This document shows, in pieces, positions 1 to 9,897 of a stretch of DNA of 32,867 nucleotides. Position numbers and translations under genes: made by a program. The first letter of the stretch is position 1. Each line of letters opens with the position of its first letter. Source of the DNA: Nemertoderma westbladi. Taxonomy: Eukaryota > Xenacoelomorpha > Nemertodermatida > Nemertodermatidae. Location: NCBI GenBank assembly GCA_032718475.1, contig JAUCBJ010007753.1, positions 1 through 32,867 on the forward strand. Direction: 5' to 3'. The notes below the pieces were generated by a model. The model ran no database searches. It saw only the letters and a list, made by a program, of their open reading frames with translations, and was not told the origin of the DNA.

Positions 1-640
1 ATGGGTTCGTCGATCGTTCCTCCTGTTTGTAATCCGCTGCCGCTGCCGCTCCCGTACGGAATATTTCCCGTTCCGTCGACTCCGAGTCACTAGATGAGTC
101 GCTGTCGTCCGGATAAGGTGGTTGGCGGGTTCGCGTCCGGCGTATTATTCTTGGTCGAGTTCGTCGTGGTCTGGGATCTACGGCTCCCCGTTGTTCGGCA
201 GGCTCGCAAGCCTTCCACGAAGTCGTAGGTCTCGTTGAACTCGGTTCGATCCTGTGGGTACTACCCACATCCGTCGTCCTTCGTTGTTCGGTAGGCTCGC
301 AAGCCTTCCACGAAGTCGTAGGTCTCGTTAAACATTGGGTGAGAGGTCTAGTAAAAACATCAGGGTTAAGGTCTACTGTAGGTTTATAAATGACTGGGTT
401 CGCGCAGCACGTCACAGGTTTAACTTGCAATGGTTTACTCACCTGTTTTACTGTCATAAACGCAGGTTCGTCTCTCTCCACAAGTAAACTACGACTTACT
501 GTAGGTGGACTAGTTATGTTACCTGCTAAAATTGGCGATGAAGTCGCCCTAGGTTGCGGTATTTCCGTCACAACAAACCTGCTACCTTGCGTCGGGCGCA
601 CAGGCGTTATTTCCTTAGGTTTCGTAACAAAGACCAGGTT
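1..640 (-). CDS. Open frame downstream of gag-like ORF, +1 register, partial
   Basis: Seen: reading the minus strand, the frame opens after a TAA at 641-643 and stays open for about 213 codons to the window edge. That is long for chance. It overlaps the end of the 615-2117 ORF by 26 nt and lies one nucleotide downstream of that ORF's register, so expression would need a +1 shift, reinitiation or splicing. The encoded segment is rich in Pro, Thr, Ser and Arg, holds an in-frame duplication with the motif TRPTTSWKACEP, then an acidic DSDSSSDSES stretch. No protease, RT or zinc knuckle is seen before the edge. Inference: C-terminal part of gag, or the gag-pol linker, of a retroelement. A frameshifting mutation inside one long gag ORF explains the data equally well. 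Confidence 0.5.
190..329 (-). repeat. In-frame 93-bp-period direct duplication
   Basis: Two 47-bp copies at 190-236 and 283-329 differ at one base (C/T). Their offset of 93 bp is exactly 31 codons, so the duplication keeps the 1-640 frame open and repeats TRPTTSWKACEP followed by T/A-EQR. This favours the frame being, or having recently been, under coding constraint. Confidence 0.85.
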
Positions 641-2117
641 TTATCGGAGTCGTGGGTTTGAGCATAGGAATAACTTGGGGAAAACGTTTACAGTAATCCT
701 CGACGAACTCCTCTCCTCGATCTATCGCTCCCACGCTTCCTTCCTCGATCCGCTTCTGTATTCCGCGATATCGAGCTTCCATACGATCCAGGGCAGACAA
801 GTCGTGTCCAGTTCGCGATCTTATAGATCTATCTCTCGCGTCGAGTTCGAGGTCCGCTTGCGCGTTCGCTGTCTCGCGCGATCTACGATTCAATTCGAAC
901 TGTAGTTGCATCTCCCTTTCGCGTCGATCTGCGTCCTGTTGTTGTGCCGCTAATTCCGCTTCCTGTATAGCTAATCGAGCGTTTATTTGCCGCGCCTCCA
1001 ACTTGGCACGAGCGTCGGATGCTGCCTTTTTCCGTGCTAACTCGTCAGCTGCCGCCTGTCGTGCTAACTCGTCGGCTGCTGCCGCCGCGGCCGCTTCTCG
1101 CGCTAAGTCCTCCTCCAGTCTCCGCATTTCCGAAGCTTCGAATTCGGCTTGCGCCTTGAGTTGTGCAATTCTTGCCTCGTCCTCTCTATGTTGTTTCTCT
1201 CCTTCGATGGCGATCTGTGCCATCTGGTGTCGCGCTTCTTCCTCGGCGACTTGTTGTCGGCGTGCAACCTCCTGTTGTTGTCGAGTAATTCCAGACGCTG
1301 TTCTACTAACGTCGCCAACGTTGCCAACGTCGCTCCGTACGCTAACGAACGATCTATCCAGTGGTGGATGTTGGTAGGCTCGCGAGCCTTCCGTAGTGAG
1401 AACTTCCGTCGTCCCTCGCGGTTCGACTTCCGGTTCGTCGATCGGTACGCCGCATCTACGAAGAAAATTGGTCAGCGTTTCCAACCTTCCGTCCAGGCAG
1501 TAGAGTTCTTCTTCCTCTTCGGGTTGTAACAACGCGTCCGAAACTGACTCACCTAGCAGTTGGTCGAACTGCTCCTGTTGAGCCAAGCTTATTACCGACT
1601 TAAACTGGATAAGGCTTTCTCTCGCACTTACCAATTTATCTACTATCTTTACCTGAGTAAAGTTGTCGCCACGCAACTCTGCAAGTTCGTGCAAACCTTT
1701 AAGTTTATCTACGGAGGCATGTACCCTACTTTCTATCCTTACCTGTAAGGTGTAGAACTCGTATCTCGACATCGGGGCGGTTAACTCGCGTAAAACGCGA
1801 AAACCTTCTCCGAGGTTCCGAGTAATCTGGGCCATGTGTCCTCCTATACTTCTAATAACGTTCTCCTGGCTTCCAGTCGAACTTACCATGTCCGGTTCCC
1901 GCGATCTAGTCTGCGGGACGGTAAGGAAATCTTCGATTCTGCCGTCGCCACGCGTTGCGGCTTCCGGTATTTCCGTTCGGGGTACCGGCGACGCAAGCGG
2001 TGTGACATCGGTGGAATCTCGGGTTCTCCTTCTCGGTTCGTCTACTGTCGATCTGTCCGGGTCGCACGAGTCATAGTCGGTAGGTGGGTATCTCGTCGAA
2101 TGGGGTGTGTCACTCAT
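615..2117 (-). CDS. Gag-like hydrophilic coiled-coil protein, 500 aa
   Basis: Uninterrupted 500-codon frame from an ATG with G at -3. No signal peptide or membrane segment. Residues 1-90 are Ser/Thr/Asp/Arg-rich and look disordered; about 90-240 are a mixed region with an acidic EEEEE stretch; about 280-430 are strongly charged heptad-like sequence dominated by Glu, Arg, Gln and Ala, including a run of eight alanines (AAAAAAAA), which predicts a long coiled coil. I find no CCHC knuckle, RT or protease motif. Context: it lies 2.6 kb downstream, same strand, of an LTR-like promoter block, and is followed by an overlapping +1 frame. Inference: gag of an LTR retrotransposon, since Ala/Glu/Arg-rich coiled-coil N termini occur in such gags. 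A host scaffold protein is possible. Long shadow frames on the other strand reflect its biased codons. Confidence 0.55.
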   Translation of the reverse strand: MSDTPHSTRYPPTDYDSCDPDRSTVDEPRRRTRDSTDVTPLASPVPRTEIPEAATRGDGRIEDFLTVPQTRSREPDMVSSTGSQENVIRSIGGHMAQITRNLGEGFRVLRELTAPMSRYEFYTLQVRIESRVHASVDKLKGLHELAELRGDNFTQVKIVDKLVSARESLIQFKSVISLAQQEQFDQLLGESVSDALLQPEEEEELYCLDGRLETLTNFLRRCGVPIDEPEVEPRGTTEVLTTEGSRAYQHPPLDRSFVSVRSDVGNVGDVSRTASGITRQQQEVARRQQVAEEEARHQMAQIAIEGEKQHREDEARIAQLKAQAEFEASEMRRLEEDLAREAAAAAAADELARQAAADELARKKAASDARAKLEARQINARLAIQEAELAAQQQDADRREREMQLQFELNRRSRETANAQADLELDARDRSIRSRTGHDLSALDRMEARYRGIQKRIEEGSVGAIDRGEEFVEDYCKRFPQVIPMLKPTTPIKPGLCYET

Positions 2118-4200
2118 GTCTTATTATATACGTCAAGTACGGGTAATAAAATGTCAAGTGTCTGAATGTTGAAGTGTCAAACTTACCTAACCGGTACAAA
2201 TAAATCAACAAGTCAGAATGTCGAAATGTCAAAATGTCGAAATGTACAAATGTCAAACTTACCTTGATATATATATATATCATATATATACCCTAACCGG
2301 TACAAATAAACTAACAAGGTATATAATAAAATAAGTAGTAATCTAGCCTACCGGCTAAATTTGTACGAATAAGTGAGATAACGGTATACGTTAACAAAAT
2401 ATAGATCAACAAGTATAAACAATAGGCCAAACAGCAACGTCTAACGGGAAAATATGTACCAACAACACTACTAATAGACAGTGAAACCCACAAATTTTGA
2501 GTACTACTGTGCTTTCTTAAGTTTGAACGACGCGAGTCGTAAAACTTACGTTCCTTTGATCTTCCAGTCGTACAAATTCCCAAATACAAACCGGACGTGG
2601 GTCTTTCCGTTTTTCGGCGGCGCGGACGAATTTATTGTCTCCCAAACTTTGCGAAAAGCGGTCTAATCCTCGAAGCGGTCCAGAAATGAGTCCTTGAGTC
2701 CTGAAAAGGTCGAAGGTGAGAGTTTTACTTCTACGCTTACGAAAAATCTTCCTAGGTACCGATACAAATTGGTCTTTAAACCCTATGTACCTTTTCAAGT
2801 ACCGAAAAGTAACACCGCACACACACGGCGTAAAACAAAGTGCTACAAACTAACTGTTAGCTAGTCAAAGATTAAATACGAAAGTACTAGCTACCCTAAA
2901 AGCCTACTGAAGCAGGGGACGTTCTAAATTACTAAATTTACTAACCTTAGATTTTAAATATCTCCTACTTACAATAGCTAACAATTCTAAACTAAAGGAA
3001 ATATATACTTCCTACTGTAAGGTAGGAATATTATACACTATGGTAGAAGTACTATACTAATTTATATAAAATACTTCCTACTGTAAGGGTCCAGTAGTAT
3101 ACCGCTTACCAGATCCTAGTAACGATGTATCTTACTATGAGACTCTAGTAATGTATACGGGCTTGTACAGTATCTGACAACAAATCCCAGTCCAGGATAT
3201 CTAAACAAACAGATATAGTACACAAACGACTACTGGCGAGGAACAGAGCCTTGTATCTATTCTATGTACGTGAGCGGGTCTAATGCCTACGTACTAGACA
3301 GAAGGATACCTGTCCTCTAACCGGTGAGGCAGATGTACAGTTACAGTAACAGACCAAACTCACGGGAAAACAATCCCCGCGCAGCGAATCCTAACTATCA
3401 CTGACAGTCCTAAATACAGTAACTTGCCGCGGTGTGATTTATATGGTTTATATACGAGCTAGTGGGTTAACAGACCTAGCGTAACAACACTGACAGTCCT
3501 AAATCAGTCGAAAAGGGGTCGTACCTAAATGTAACAATAACTGATCCCCCTGTACGAAATCAGTCTAAAAGGTCAGGCCTAAATGTAACAATACCGTTGT
3601 CCAGACAAACAACAGTTTAATAACGAAAGTGAAATACTCCTTATTGTGCCGCAACTAAATCAGATCCTAATTTTACAAATACAGATAATTTCCACCTAAA
3701 GTAATGTATAGTACGCTATAGCTAGTAGAACTTTAAGGGCGATATGTTTTAGGGCGTGTGTGTGTGGGTGTGTTACAAATAAAACAATTTCGGGTAATTC
3801 CTTTTACTAGGTTTTAGTGATTTTCTGACTAAAATGATACCGTGCGCTAGCTACTAAAATAAACTAGTCGCGTTTGTAGAACTTTATACTCACGAATGAC
3901 GTCAAAGCTCTCTCCTTCCTATCCACAACCCAATGGGCAACCACAGTGTTAGTAACTACACCCGTGATCGGCACTAATACCAGATTCTGGTTGTAAGATA
4001 AGAATAGGGGTTAATCGCTACCGTACGTTAGCTGATCTGGTATACTAATTTAATTCTAGAACTTTGTTGCTGCGGTAGTTAGCAGCAATACCTATCAGTA
4101 CGTGGCAAGGCGCGGTAGGATATTAATAAACCTCCCTAGGCCAAGCAGTGTGCCGGTAGCAGAAATGCTCCTTGCCTGATCAAATAGCTAACTCCAGACA

Positions 4201-4218
4201 GGGGGGGGGGGGGGGGGG
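4201..4218. repeat. G18 homopolymer; companion G11 at 4393-4403
   Basis: Eighteen consecutive G on the plus strand, and eleven more about 175 bp on. On the minus strand (sense for the gag-like ORF) they would be C tracts. Tract lengths may be affected by sequencing error. Confidence 0.8.
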
Positions 4219-4670
4219 TACTAATGTACGTTCTACAAAGCGAACCGGTACCAAACAGTCAGTGCTATGAATCACTAAATTATGGAACGTATGCTGTCCG
4301 TACCTAATGTGTACTCGCGTACTGACGAATGGCAATAGTTCGCACCTGTAGGAAGTACAGGTTAACCCAGGGATTCGTAGGACTTGACAAAAGGGGGGGG
4401 GGGTTGTCTGGATATAATTATTTGATCCTAAATTTGCGGCGTCCAGTACGGTGTCACGCTTACCCTGATCTATAGGTCTTACGGCGGGCAAGGGCGTCGA
4501 ACAAAGTCTTACCTTCTCACAAAGCGGGCGCTGCATAGCAAGTGGAGTATTTCGAAGGGGCAAAGGGGGTGCGCGGTCGATCCAATGTGGGCGCTAGCGT
4601 GTTGTGGACATCCCTTCCCTGCGTTGCTTACGGCCTAACGATCTAGGCTGCCATCTCCCTGGTGTTCGGC

Positions 4671-4688
4671 TGTCCCGAAGTCGGACCA
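4671..4688 (-). promoter_or_regulatory. Possible tRNA primer-binding site of LTR element
   Basis: Minus strand reads TGGTCCGACTTCGGGACA, starting with TGG as expected for a site complementary to a tRNA 3' CCA end, 10 nt past the proposed LTR end. The tRNA is not identified. Inference only. Confidence 0.35.
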
Positions 4689-4698
4689 AAAGAAAACA

Positions 4699-5128
4699 TG
4701 TCAGGAAATTGCAGTATATTTACAGTTTTACAAAAGGATTTATCAAATAAAGTTTCAACAAGAAACCGAATTAACTAATTTTACAAGAATAAACTATAAG
4801 ATGGAGAAAAGGGGTAACGAAGGTGATAATAACGTGATAACATGATAACCGAAGGCAAACCGGCCTTTTATACTAGAAATTGCACATGGAAACTAAACAG
4901 AATTTTCCACAGCTTCACCATTGAGCAATGAAGTGCTTCGTGCTCTATGATTGGCCCAGCTCATCGTTCAACGCAGTCCGGCCCTTACACTAATCTGGGA
5001 CATGGAATCCTAACAGAATTTTCCACTGCCTCACATTTGAGCAATAAGATAATTTATGCCCTATGATTGGCCTGGCTCATCATTCGCTACGCTGTACGCT
5101 TCTCATTGGCCTACCAATTAGCACCACA
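4699..5128 (-). mobile_element. Candidate 5' LTR (about 430 bp)
   Basis: Read on the minus strand the block begins TGTGGTG and ends TGACA, the usual TG...CA form. It contains a TATA box, TATAAAAGGCCG (4861-4872), preceded by two diverged copies (about 4885-4975 and 5001-5092, period about 116 bp). Each copy carries a CCAATCATAG motif, a TTGCTCAA motif and a GTGGAAAATTCTGTT motif; a third CCAAT lies near 5103. This is the architecture of a U3 promoter with duplicated enhancers. A primer-site-like sequence follows and a gag-like ORF lies downstream. The partner 3' LTR would be outside the window, so the boundaries are unproven. A host promoter is the alternative. Confidence 0.5.
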
Positions 5129-5275
5129 CGAAAATAAATGGCCCCAAAATACAAATTTCCCGACTGGGATTCGAACTCGTAACCTACGTAATGTAACCAA
5201 CGCCTTAACCATCTGACCACTACGCCACGAGAGTACCTAAGGGTTTTATGTGTACAAATATGAATAGGCATATTA
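5129..5275 (-). mobile_element. tRNA-derived SINE head
   Basis: Minus strand carries a pol III A box TGGCGTAGTGG (5217-5227) and a B box GAGTTCGAATCC (5167-5178) about 40 bp apart. T-stem pairing is poor, so this is not a functional tRNA gene; a SINE head or tRNA pseudogene fits. Its 3' body is cut by the start of the LTR candidate at 5128. Confidence 0.6.
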
Positions 5276-5375
5276 CATTACTGTAACTTAATCAAAATAC
5301 GTCGGATTTTCAAAAGTTTTTACGTTAAAGTTAAACTACAAATGCTACCTTATAGTGAAATAATTCATCAGCATC
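5276..5375. other. AT-rich junction between SINE and LINE copy A
   Basis: Unassigned AT-rich sequence. LINE copy A stops matching copy B near 5376, inside the RT domain, so this point is a deletion or rearrangement breakpoint. Confidence 0.4.
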
Positions 5376-5660
5376 TTTCAACACAATTTTTGTACAACTA
5401 TATATAGCCCTAATGGCGTAGAGTAATTGTTTCCCACAGCCTGCTTCCCTTAGTACATTCAACAGTTTGTTACGGGGAACCAGATCGTAGGCTTTACGAA
5501 AATCGACAAACATAACAAATAATTTACACTTCTAAGAAATAGCATAATTAATTAATAATCGTAATGCAACAACTTGTTCAGTACACCCACGGTTCTTTCT
5601 ACCACCCGCTTGACAGCTGTCAATATTGACCCATCTAAGCAGCCAGAATTTATAAGCATA
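5331..5660 (-). pseudogene. LINE copy A ORF2, RT segment, interrupted
   Basis: Shifted RT register: NIDSCQAGGRKNRGCTEQV, then FVDFRKAYDLVPR (motif with the first catalytic Asp). Copy A has a private nonsense codon (TAG, 5532-5534) where copy B has AAG. LINE homology ends at about 5376, after TKIVLKDA; the remaining codons to 5331 are unrelated sequence. Confidence 0.75.
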
Positions 5661-6481
5661 TCATAAATCTTAGCGAATGAGTCAACAATACTAATACCAC
5701 GGTAATTACCGCAGTCCATGCGTGACCCACTATTCTTATAAAGCACAAACAGTTTACTGTAACACCATGCTGGGGGGAATCGTACATACTCAAATATTAC
5801 ATTGAATATTGATAACATAAAAATTAACCAAGATCCTGGAAGTTTGCATATTAACCCTAAACTACTGCCCCAATACGCTTTATTAACCTTAATATCAGCT
5901 AGAGTATCAGCAAGCTCGCGTGGAGTAAACTTATCGTCTAGTTCCGGTATATACGGCTCAGATTCAAACTCAGGATCGATTCCAGCGCTTAGCGGAACGG
6001 CGCTTGTGGGATTTAGTAGAGATTCAAAGTGAGCTTTAAACTGGCTAGGGGGCGGTTGGTCCTGAGCGAGATTATCGTTACCGTCGTACAGCTGGCCCTT
6101 CCAGTTTATTGCCCGCCATATCTGTTTAGGATCATTACCTTCGAGAATGGTTTCCCACCTAGTATATTTGTTGCGTTTATCGAATCTAGTGTTGCAGCCC
6201 GGATTGCGAGCTATTCTAGAACTGGAGGCGATAAGGTTATTTAAATCCTTCAGCGTGGTATCTACATCCTCCGGCGATAGACCGACCAGGAGTGGAGGTT
6301 CGACTTCCTCCATTACATTGTGGAACTTGACGCAATCGACGTTCGAGTGGTGTGTACTGTTCCCAAGACCAGATTTTGTTTGGTTACCTGAAACGCCCAG
6401 GAGTGCTGAGCGGTTCTTTAGGTCACTAACTGGGACCTGCAAACCGCAATCTACGTCGAGCAGTAGTGCGGCGTGGTCTGA
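5552..6481 (-). pseudogene. LINE copy A ORF2, linker and N-terminal RT
   Basis: Continues in the endonuclease frame from SDHAALL through a linker to RT motifs including FPPAWCYSKLFVLYKNSG and DCGNYRGISIVDSFAKIYD (early RT motifs). Near CTTATAAATTCTGG the RT reading moves to another register, so the last 30 or so codons here are out of frame. The frameshift is shared with copy B. Confidence 0.75.
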
Positions 6482-7186
6482 TCAGGTTACGGACTGGTCG
6501 ACTTCCCAGCGAGAGATACAGTTTAGAATAGGCCCCTTCGCTACACCTATATCGATTTCTGAAACCCATTTATTTCCCATCCTGTATGAAAGATTTCCTC
6601 CCAACTGTTTACCTTTGTATTCGAGATGGTTTAAAATAAGAGAATTCGTAGATTTACAGATAGCGATCACGTCCTTCCCGTGGCGGTTTACATCTCGGTC
6701 GACTATGTTTCTGTAAGGCACATCTAGGTGAGGCGAAGCGTCGCCAACTCGAGCGTTAAGATCCCCTAGAACTACAACGGATTGGCCGCCTGTCTGTAGT
6801 TGCGCCTGAAGCTGGGCGAGTTGGAACGGATCGTAGTACGGCGAGTCTAAGGGCGGAACATAGCAGCCGCTTAACAAGCAATCTGGGAGACATAGTAATT
6901 CTATAGCAATGTAGCCTTCTGTCTCGCAGTCTAATCGTTTAATCTGTGGTAGTAGGTAGTCTTTAATAAATAGAGCAACTCCTCCGCGGTTAGAGTTCTT
7001 CTTGGAAGTGTTCTGGACACCCTCGAATCCCGGTAAGTAAATCTTTGCAGCTGTCTTAGTTTCAAGAACCCAAACTAAATCAAATTGACTAAAAAATTCC
7101 AGTCGGTCACGTTCTAATAGTTTGTCACAAACTCCTCTAGCATTCCACGAACATATCCGTAGACGTCTATCATGCCCTACGCGCTG
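6482..7186 (-). pseudogene. LINE copy A ORF2, APE endonuclease domain
   Basis: Open frame between the ORF1 TAG (7187-7189) and an in-frame TGA (6482-6484). Motifs in order: ICSWNARGVCDKL (strand with the catalytic Asn), LVWVLETKTA (motif with the catalytic Glu), VVLGDLNARVG (Asp/Asn pair), and SEIDIGVAK near the end. The next codon after the TGA starts SDHAALL, the conserved APE SDH motif, so the stop removes the catalytic His from this frame. No ATG lies near the domain start in this frame. Confidence 0.8.
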
Positions 7187-7564
7187 CTAGGCGCTCAGGA
7201 CCGCGTTGAATCTGTCGATAATTACACCATCCCGCTTCAACACTCGCTCACGATAATCCAAGTATATTTCGCACCCCTCGTTCTGTGGCTTTTTCTTTTC
7301 TGTATATTCTCGCGCACGCAGGCGACCAATCTCCTTCCTAATACTTGGATGAACATCCTTCTTTAGATACGTGGTTTTGAATGGAGCCTCTGCCTCCTTC
7401 AACTTCTTAGCGTTACTCAAAATAACGTTGCGATCCTCTCTGTTGCGGACAACAGCCAGAATGGGCCTGGGTCTATCCCTTGATCCGGAGTTCTCTTTTC
7501 CGAGACGCTGAATCGTCCATTCTCTAGCGATAGTTGCCTGTGTTATTCTTTCACCTAAACCCAT
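7187..7564 (-). pseudogene. LINE copy A ORF1, C-terminal part (RRM end and CTD)
   Basis: 125 codons, with its ATG overlapping the stop of the preceding frame (ATGGGTTTAG). Contains RPRPILAVVRNREDRNVIL, followed by a basic segment (LKKDVHPSIRKEIGRLR), the layout of the second RRM half and C-terminal domain of L1-like ORF1p. It ends in TAG at 7187-7189, and the same frame then continues straight into the endonuclease. Either termination-reinitiation or a one-base indel in a single ORF1 could explain the split. Confidence 0.75.
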
Positions 7565-8034
7565 GCTTGAATTACATCAAAGATCTTTCCCTTGTCTCCT
7601 TCTTCTCCCGAGTCGGTAGATGTTTCTTTAATCCCAGTAATAATCAGATTTCTCTCGCGTCGCTCATTGTCCACCGTTTCTATAAAACTCTGTTGGTTAC
7701 GAATAATCCCTAAGGCAGAGTCCAGTTTCTCGGACAATTCCTCGACTTTCCCCTGTAACTGATTCGATATTTGTACCTCTTTCCTCAGTTCCTGCATCTC
7801 TTGCAATATTCGGACCGCTAAGTTGTTTTCTATACCTGCACCTGTTCCGGTACTCAATCCTGAGTTGGTAAGATTGAGATCCCTACCGGTTGAGTCACGG
7901 CGTTTCTGGTCCGCAGCGCGGTATACCGCGACGAGGTTTCTCAGCTGTTCCTTGTTCATTTTTCCAACTTGGCTGCTGGATAATACACATATATCGTCAA
8001 TACCTGTTAGGTTAGGATCAGTATTTTGCTCCAT
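7555..8034 (-). pseudogene. LINE copy A ORF1, N-terminal part (coiled coil, start of RRM)
   Basis: 159 codons. Residues 60-125 are heptad-like (LQEMQELRKEVQ, LQGKVEELSEKLDSALG), predicting a coiled coil, followed by RRERNLIITGIKE. The latter resembles the first RNP-like strand of the RRM in L1-type ORF1p RNA chaperones. The frame ends at a TAG and the second half of the RRM continues in the -1 register. Copy B has the same break, so it predates the duplication. Confidence 0.75.
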
Positions 8035-8203
8035 CTTCGGTATAGCTGTATTATCCGCGGTACAGTCGTACAGCAGTACAGTCTGACAGTTTTATACAGT
8101 TATACAGTTATGATTATACAAAAACTTACTTATGCAGTAAGGTAGGCAGGTTCGATTTGTTATTGATATATCGGTAAATTGATTGGTAAATCCACCCCTT
8201 ATT

Positions 8204-8217
8204 CCCCCCCCCCCCCC
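8204..8217 (-). repeat. C14 tract (G14 in LINE sense), 5' end of copy A; C13 at 12441-12453 in copy B
   Basis: Both LINE copies carry a G13-14 run on their sense strand about 14 nt from the 5' terminus, followed after AATAA by GGGG. Its presence in both copies makes it an element feature; such a run could form a G-quadruplex in the 5' UTR RNA. Confidence 0.8.
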
Positions 8218-8370
8218 TATATTCCCCACTATTATTATTATTATTTTATTGACAAATACTTTCGATAAACAAAGCAATAATTATTACACAATAACACTGA
8301 AAACAAACTTAATTAATTAACTCACATTATAACACGGTAGAGCACAATATTTGTCCAACTAATTTACTGA

Positions 8371-9897
8371 TTAACATTTAAATTTGTCTAATACTTTTTC
8401 AATGAAGCAACACAGTTGTTTTGTATCCTGGCAACGAAACAGATCTACTAAAGATGAATATCCAACGTAACAAAATTGACCACGTAGTTCCCAAGTACGA
8501 GAGCATATCATAGCTGCATGTTCCTCGTTCTGAACTGAGATGTGGTCGCATGAACACACACGCTCGGCAGGCGGAGTACGACTCCATCTACCCTTTTCAC
8601 TGCGTAATTCATGCGAAAACACCCTAAAACGAGTAAATGCTTTACGCTGGTAGTCTGGTATGTAGTTAACATTATCACGGTAAATTGTATGTACTGTTAG
8701 CTCCGGGTTAATATCATGACAGTATGACCAAAACTTAGTCGCAGTGGGTGGCTTACTACGAATCCTACGCCTAATAGAATCTAAATTGTAGTTAGAAATA
8801 TCTTCATTGCACGCACCAGATAGTATAGTATATCCGTGTATTCCTGCCACATTTGCACATAAATCAAGAGTTTGCGTGATTGGTAGAGCTCTGTCGGCTA
8901 ATTTTGAGTATTTTGTGAACAATTTCTTTTGAGCTTCGACAACAATGGCTCGTAGCGGTTTAATACCGAGTTCTACCAAACAGACGTCATTCGGAGTAGT
9001 TTTACGTACCCCAAGCAACGACTTAATCGCTTTCATATACAGTACCTCTATAGACTTGAAATCTCTAGTTAACCAAGACTCACACCCATATGTCAGTACT
9101 GCTGATAGGCAAGCTTGGAAAACTTTCAGTTTCAAGTGGAAGGGCATTGAATCGTTGACCGTACAGAAAATAATAAACTTATTAACAGCATCGGTACACC
9201 GACTTGCGTGTACATTGAGCACTGAGGACATTTTACCATTCTCACAGAATGGTGAGCCTAGATAAATGTATGTAGCACAGTTAGAAACTTTAATTCCTCC
9301 ATATTCTATGGGGACCCGGTCAGACACCGATCCATTAATAACCATAAAGTTTGTCTTTTTGGGGTTTATAGTCATTCCGTAATCTGCACAATAATCAGCT
9401 AGAACACGAAATTTTGTTTCACATGCGCTACGTGTAGTAGACAGAATAACTGAGTCATCCATAAGTAGCAATATCTGTATAACTCCCAAAAAACCATCTG
9501 TACTGTACGCTGCACGTAACCTAACAACAAACTGATTTAAATACATACAAAATAAAGTTACGCTGGTTGATGCACCTTGTTTTACACCGAGAATAGATAT
9601 AATTACTGCATCTTTCAACACAATTTTTGTACAACTATATATAGCCCTAATGGCGTAGAGTAATTGTTTCCCACAGCCTGCTTCCCTTAGTACATTCAAC
9701 AGTTTGTTACGGGGAACCAGATCGTAGGCTTTACGAAAATCGACAAACATAACAAATAATTTACACTTCTTAGAAATAGCATAATTAATTAATAATCGTA
9801 ATGCAACAACTTGTTCAGTACACCCACGGTTCTTTCTACCACCCGCTTGACAGCTGTCAATATTGACCCATCTAAGCAGCCAGAATTTATAAGCATA
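8371..9897 (-). pseudogene. LINE copy B ORF2, RT catalytic core and C terminus
   Basis: Frame open from after a TGA at 9898-9900. Motifs in order: NIDSCQAGGRKNRGCTEQV, FVDFRKAYDLVPR (first catalytic Asp), GVKQGASTSVTLF, LLLMDDSVIL (ATG-GAT-GAC at 9454-9462; the Asp pair is kept, the usual Tyr-Ala replaced by Leu-Met), YGMTINPKKTNFMV, YLGSPF, YGCESWL. The C terminus has a Cys/His motif, VCSCDHISVQNEEHAAMIC, common at the end of several LINE ORF2 proteins. Relative to the preceding segment it is in the -1 register (or +2). From memory, invertebrate LINEs with LMDD exist, so this variant is probably a family trait rather than decay. Confidence 0.8.

Larger units (their letters stand above)
2118..4698 (-). 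other. Non-coding leader-like stretch with short tandem repeats and G tracts
   Basis: No convincing gene in 2.6 kb. Two minus-strand ORFs (2311-2589, 2517-2822) resemble nothing and overlap each other. The stretch holds (TA)n near 2270-2290, repeats of ATGTCGAAATGTC near 2215-2260, doubled blocks such as CTAACCGGTACAAATAAA (2190s and 2290s), ACTGACAGTCCTAAAT (3400s and 3490s), GGCCTAAATGTAACAATA-like units near 3525 and 3570, and G runs at 4201-4218 and 4393-4403. If the LTR call is right, this is the untranslated leader of the gag-like ORF; it would be unusually long. Confidence 0.4.
5376..8231 (-). mobile_element. Non-LTR retrotransposon (LINE) copy A, lacking its 3' part
   Basis: It matches copy B (9617-12467) along its whole length with about 17 substitutions found by eye in about 2.85 kb, roughly 99% identity. 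Order on the minus strand: 5' leader with a G14 tract, ORF1 in two pieces, APE endonuclease, N-terminal half of the RT. It ends abruptly in the RT, losing the catalytic core and 3' UTR. Loss of the 3' end with an intact 5' end is opposite to ordinary LINE 5' truncation and points to later deletion or rearrangement. Its 5' end directly abuts the (AAT)n tail of copy B. Confidence 0.9.

Noticed and set aside
390-1529. Long plus-strand ORFs (390-905, 1003-1377, 1149-1529)
   Set aside because: They are antisense to the biased codons of the gag-like ORF; their Ser/Ala/Cys-rich products are typical shadow translations.
2311-2822. Two minus-strand ORFs of 92 and 101 codons
   Set aside because: They overlap each other in different registers, show no motif and lie in repeat-bearing leader-like sequence.
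5145-5235. Functional tRNA gene on the minus strand
   Set aside because: A and B boxes are present but the T stem and acceptor stem do not pair, so a SINE head or pseudogene is the better call.
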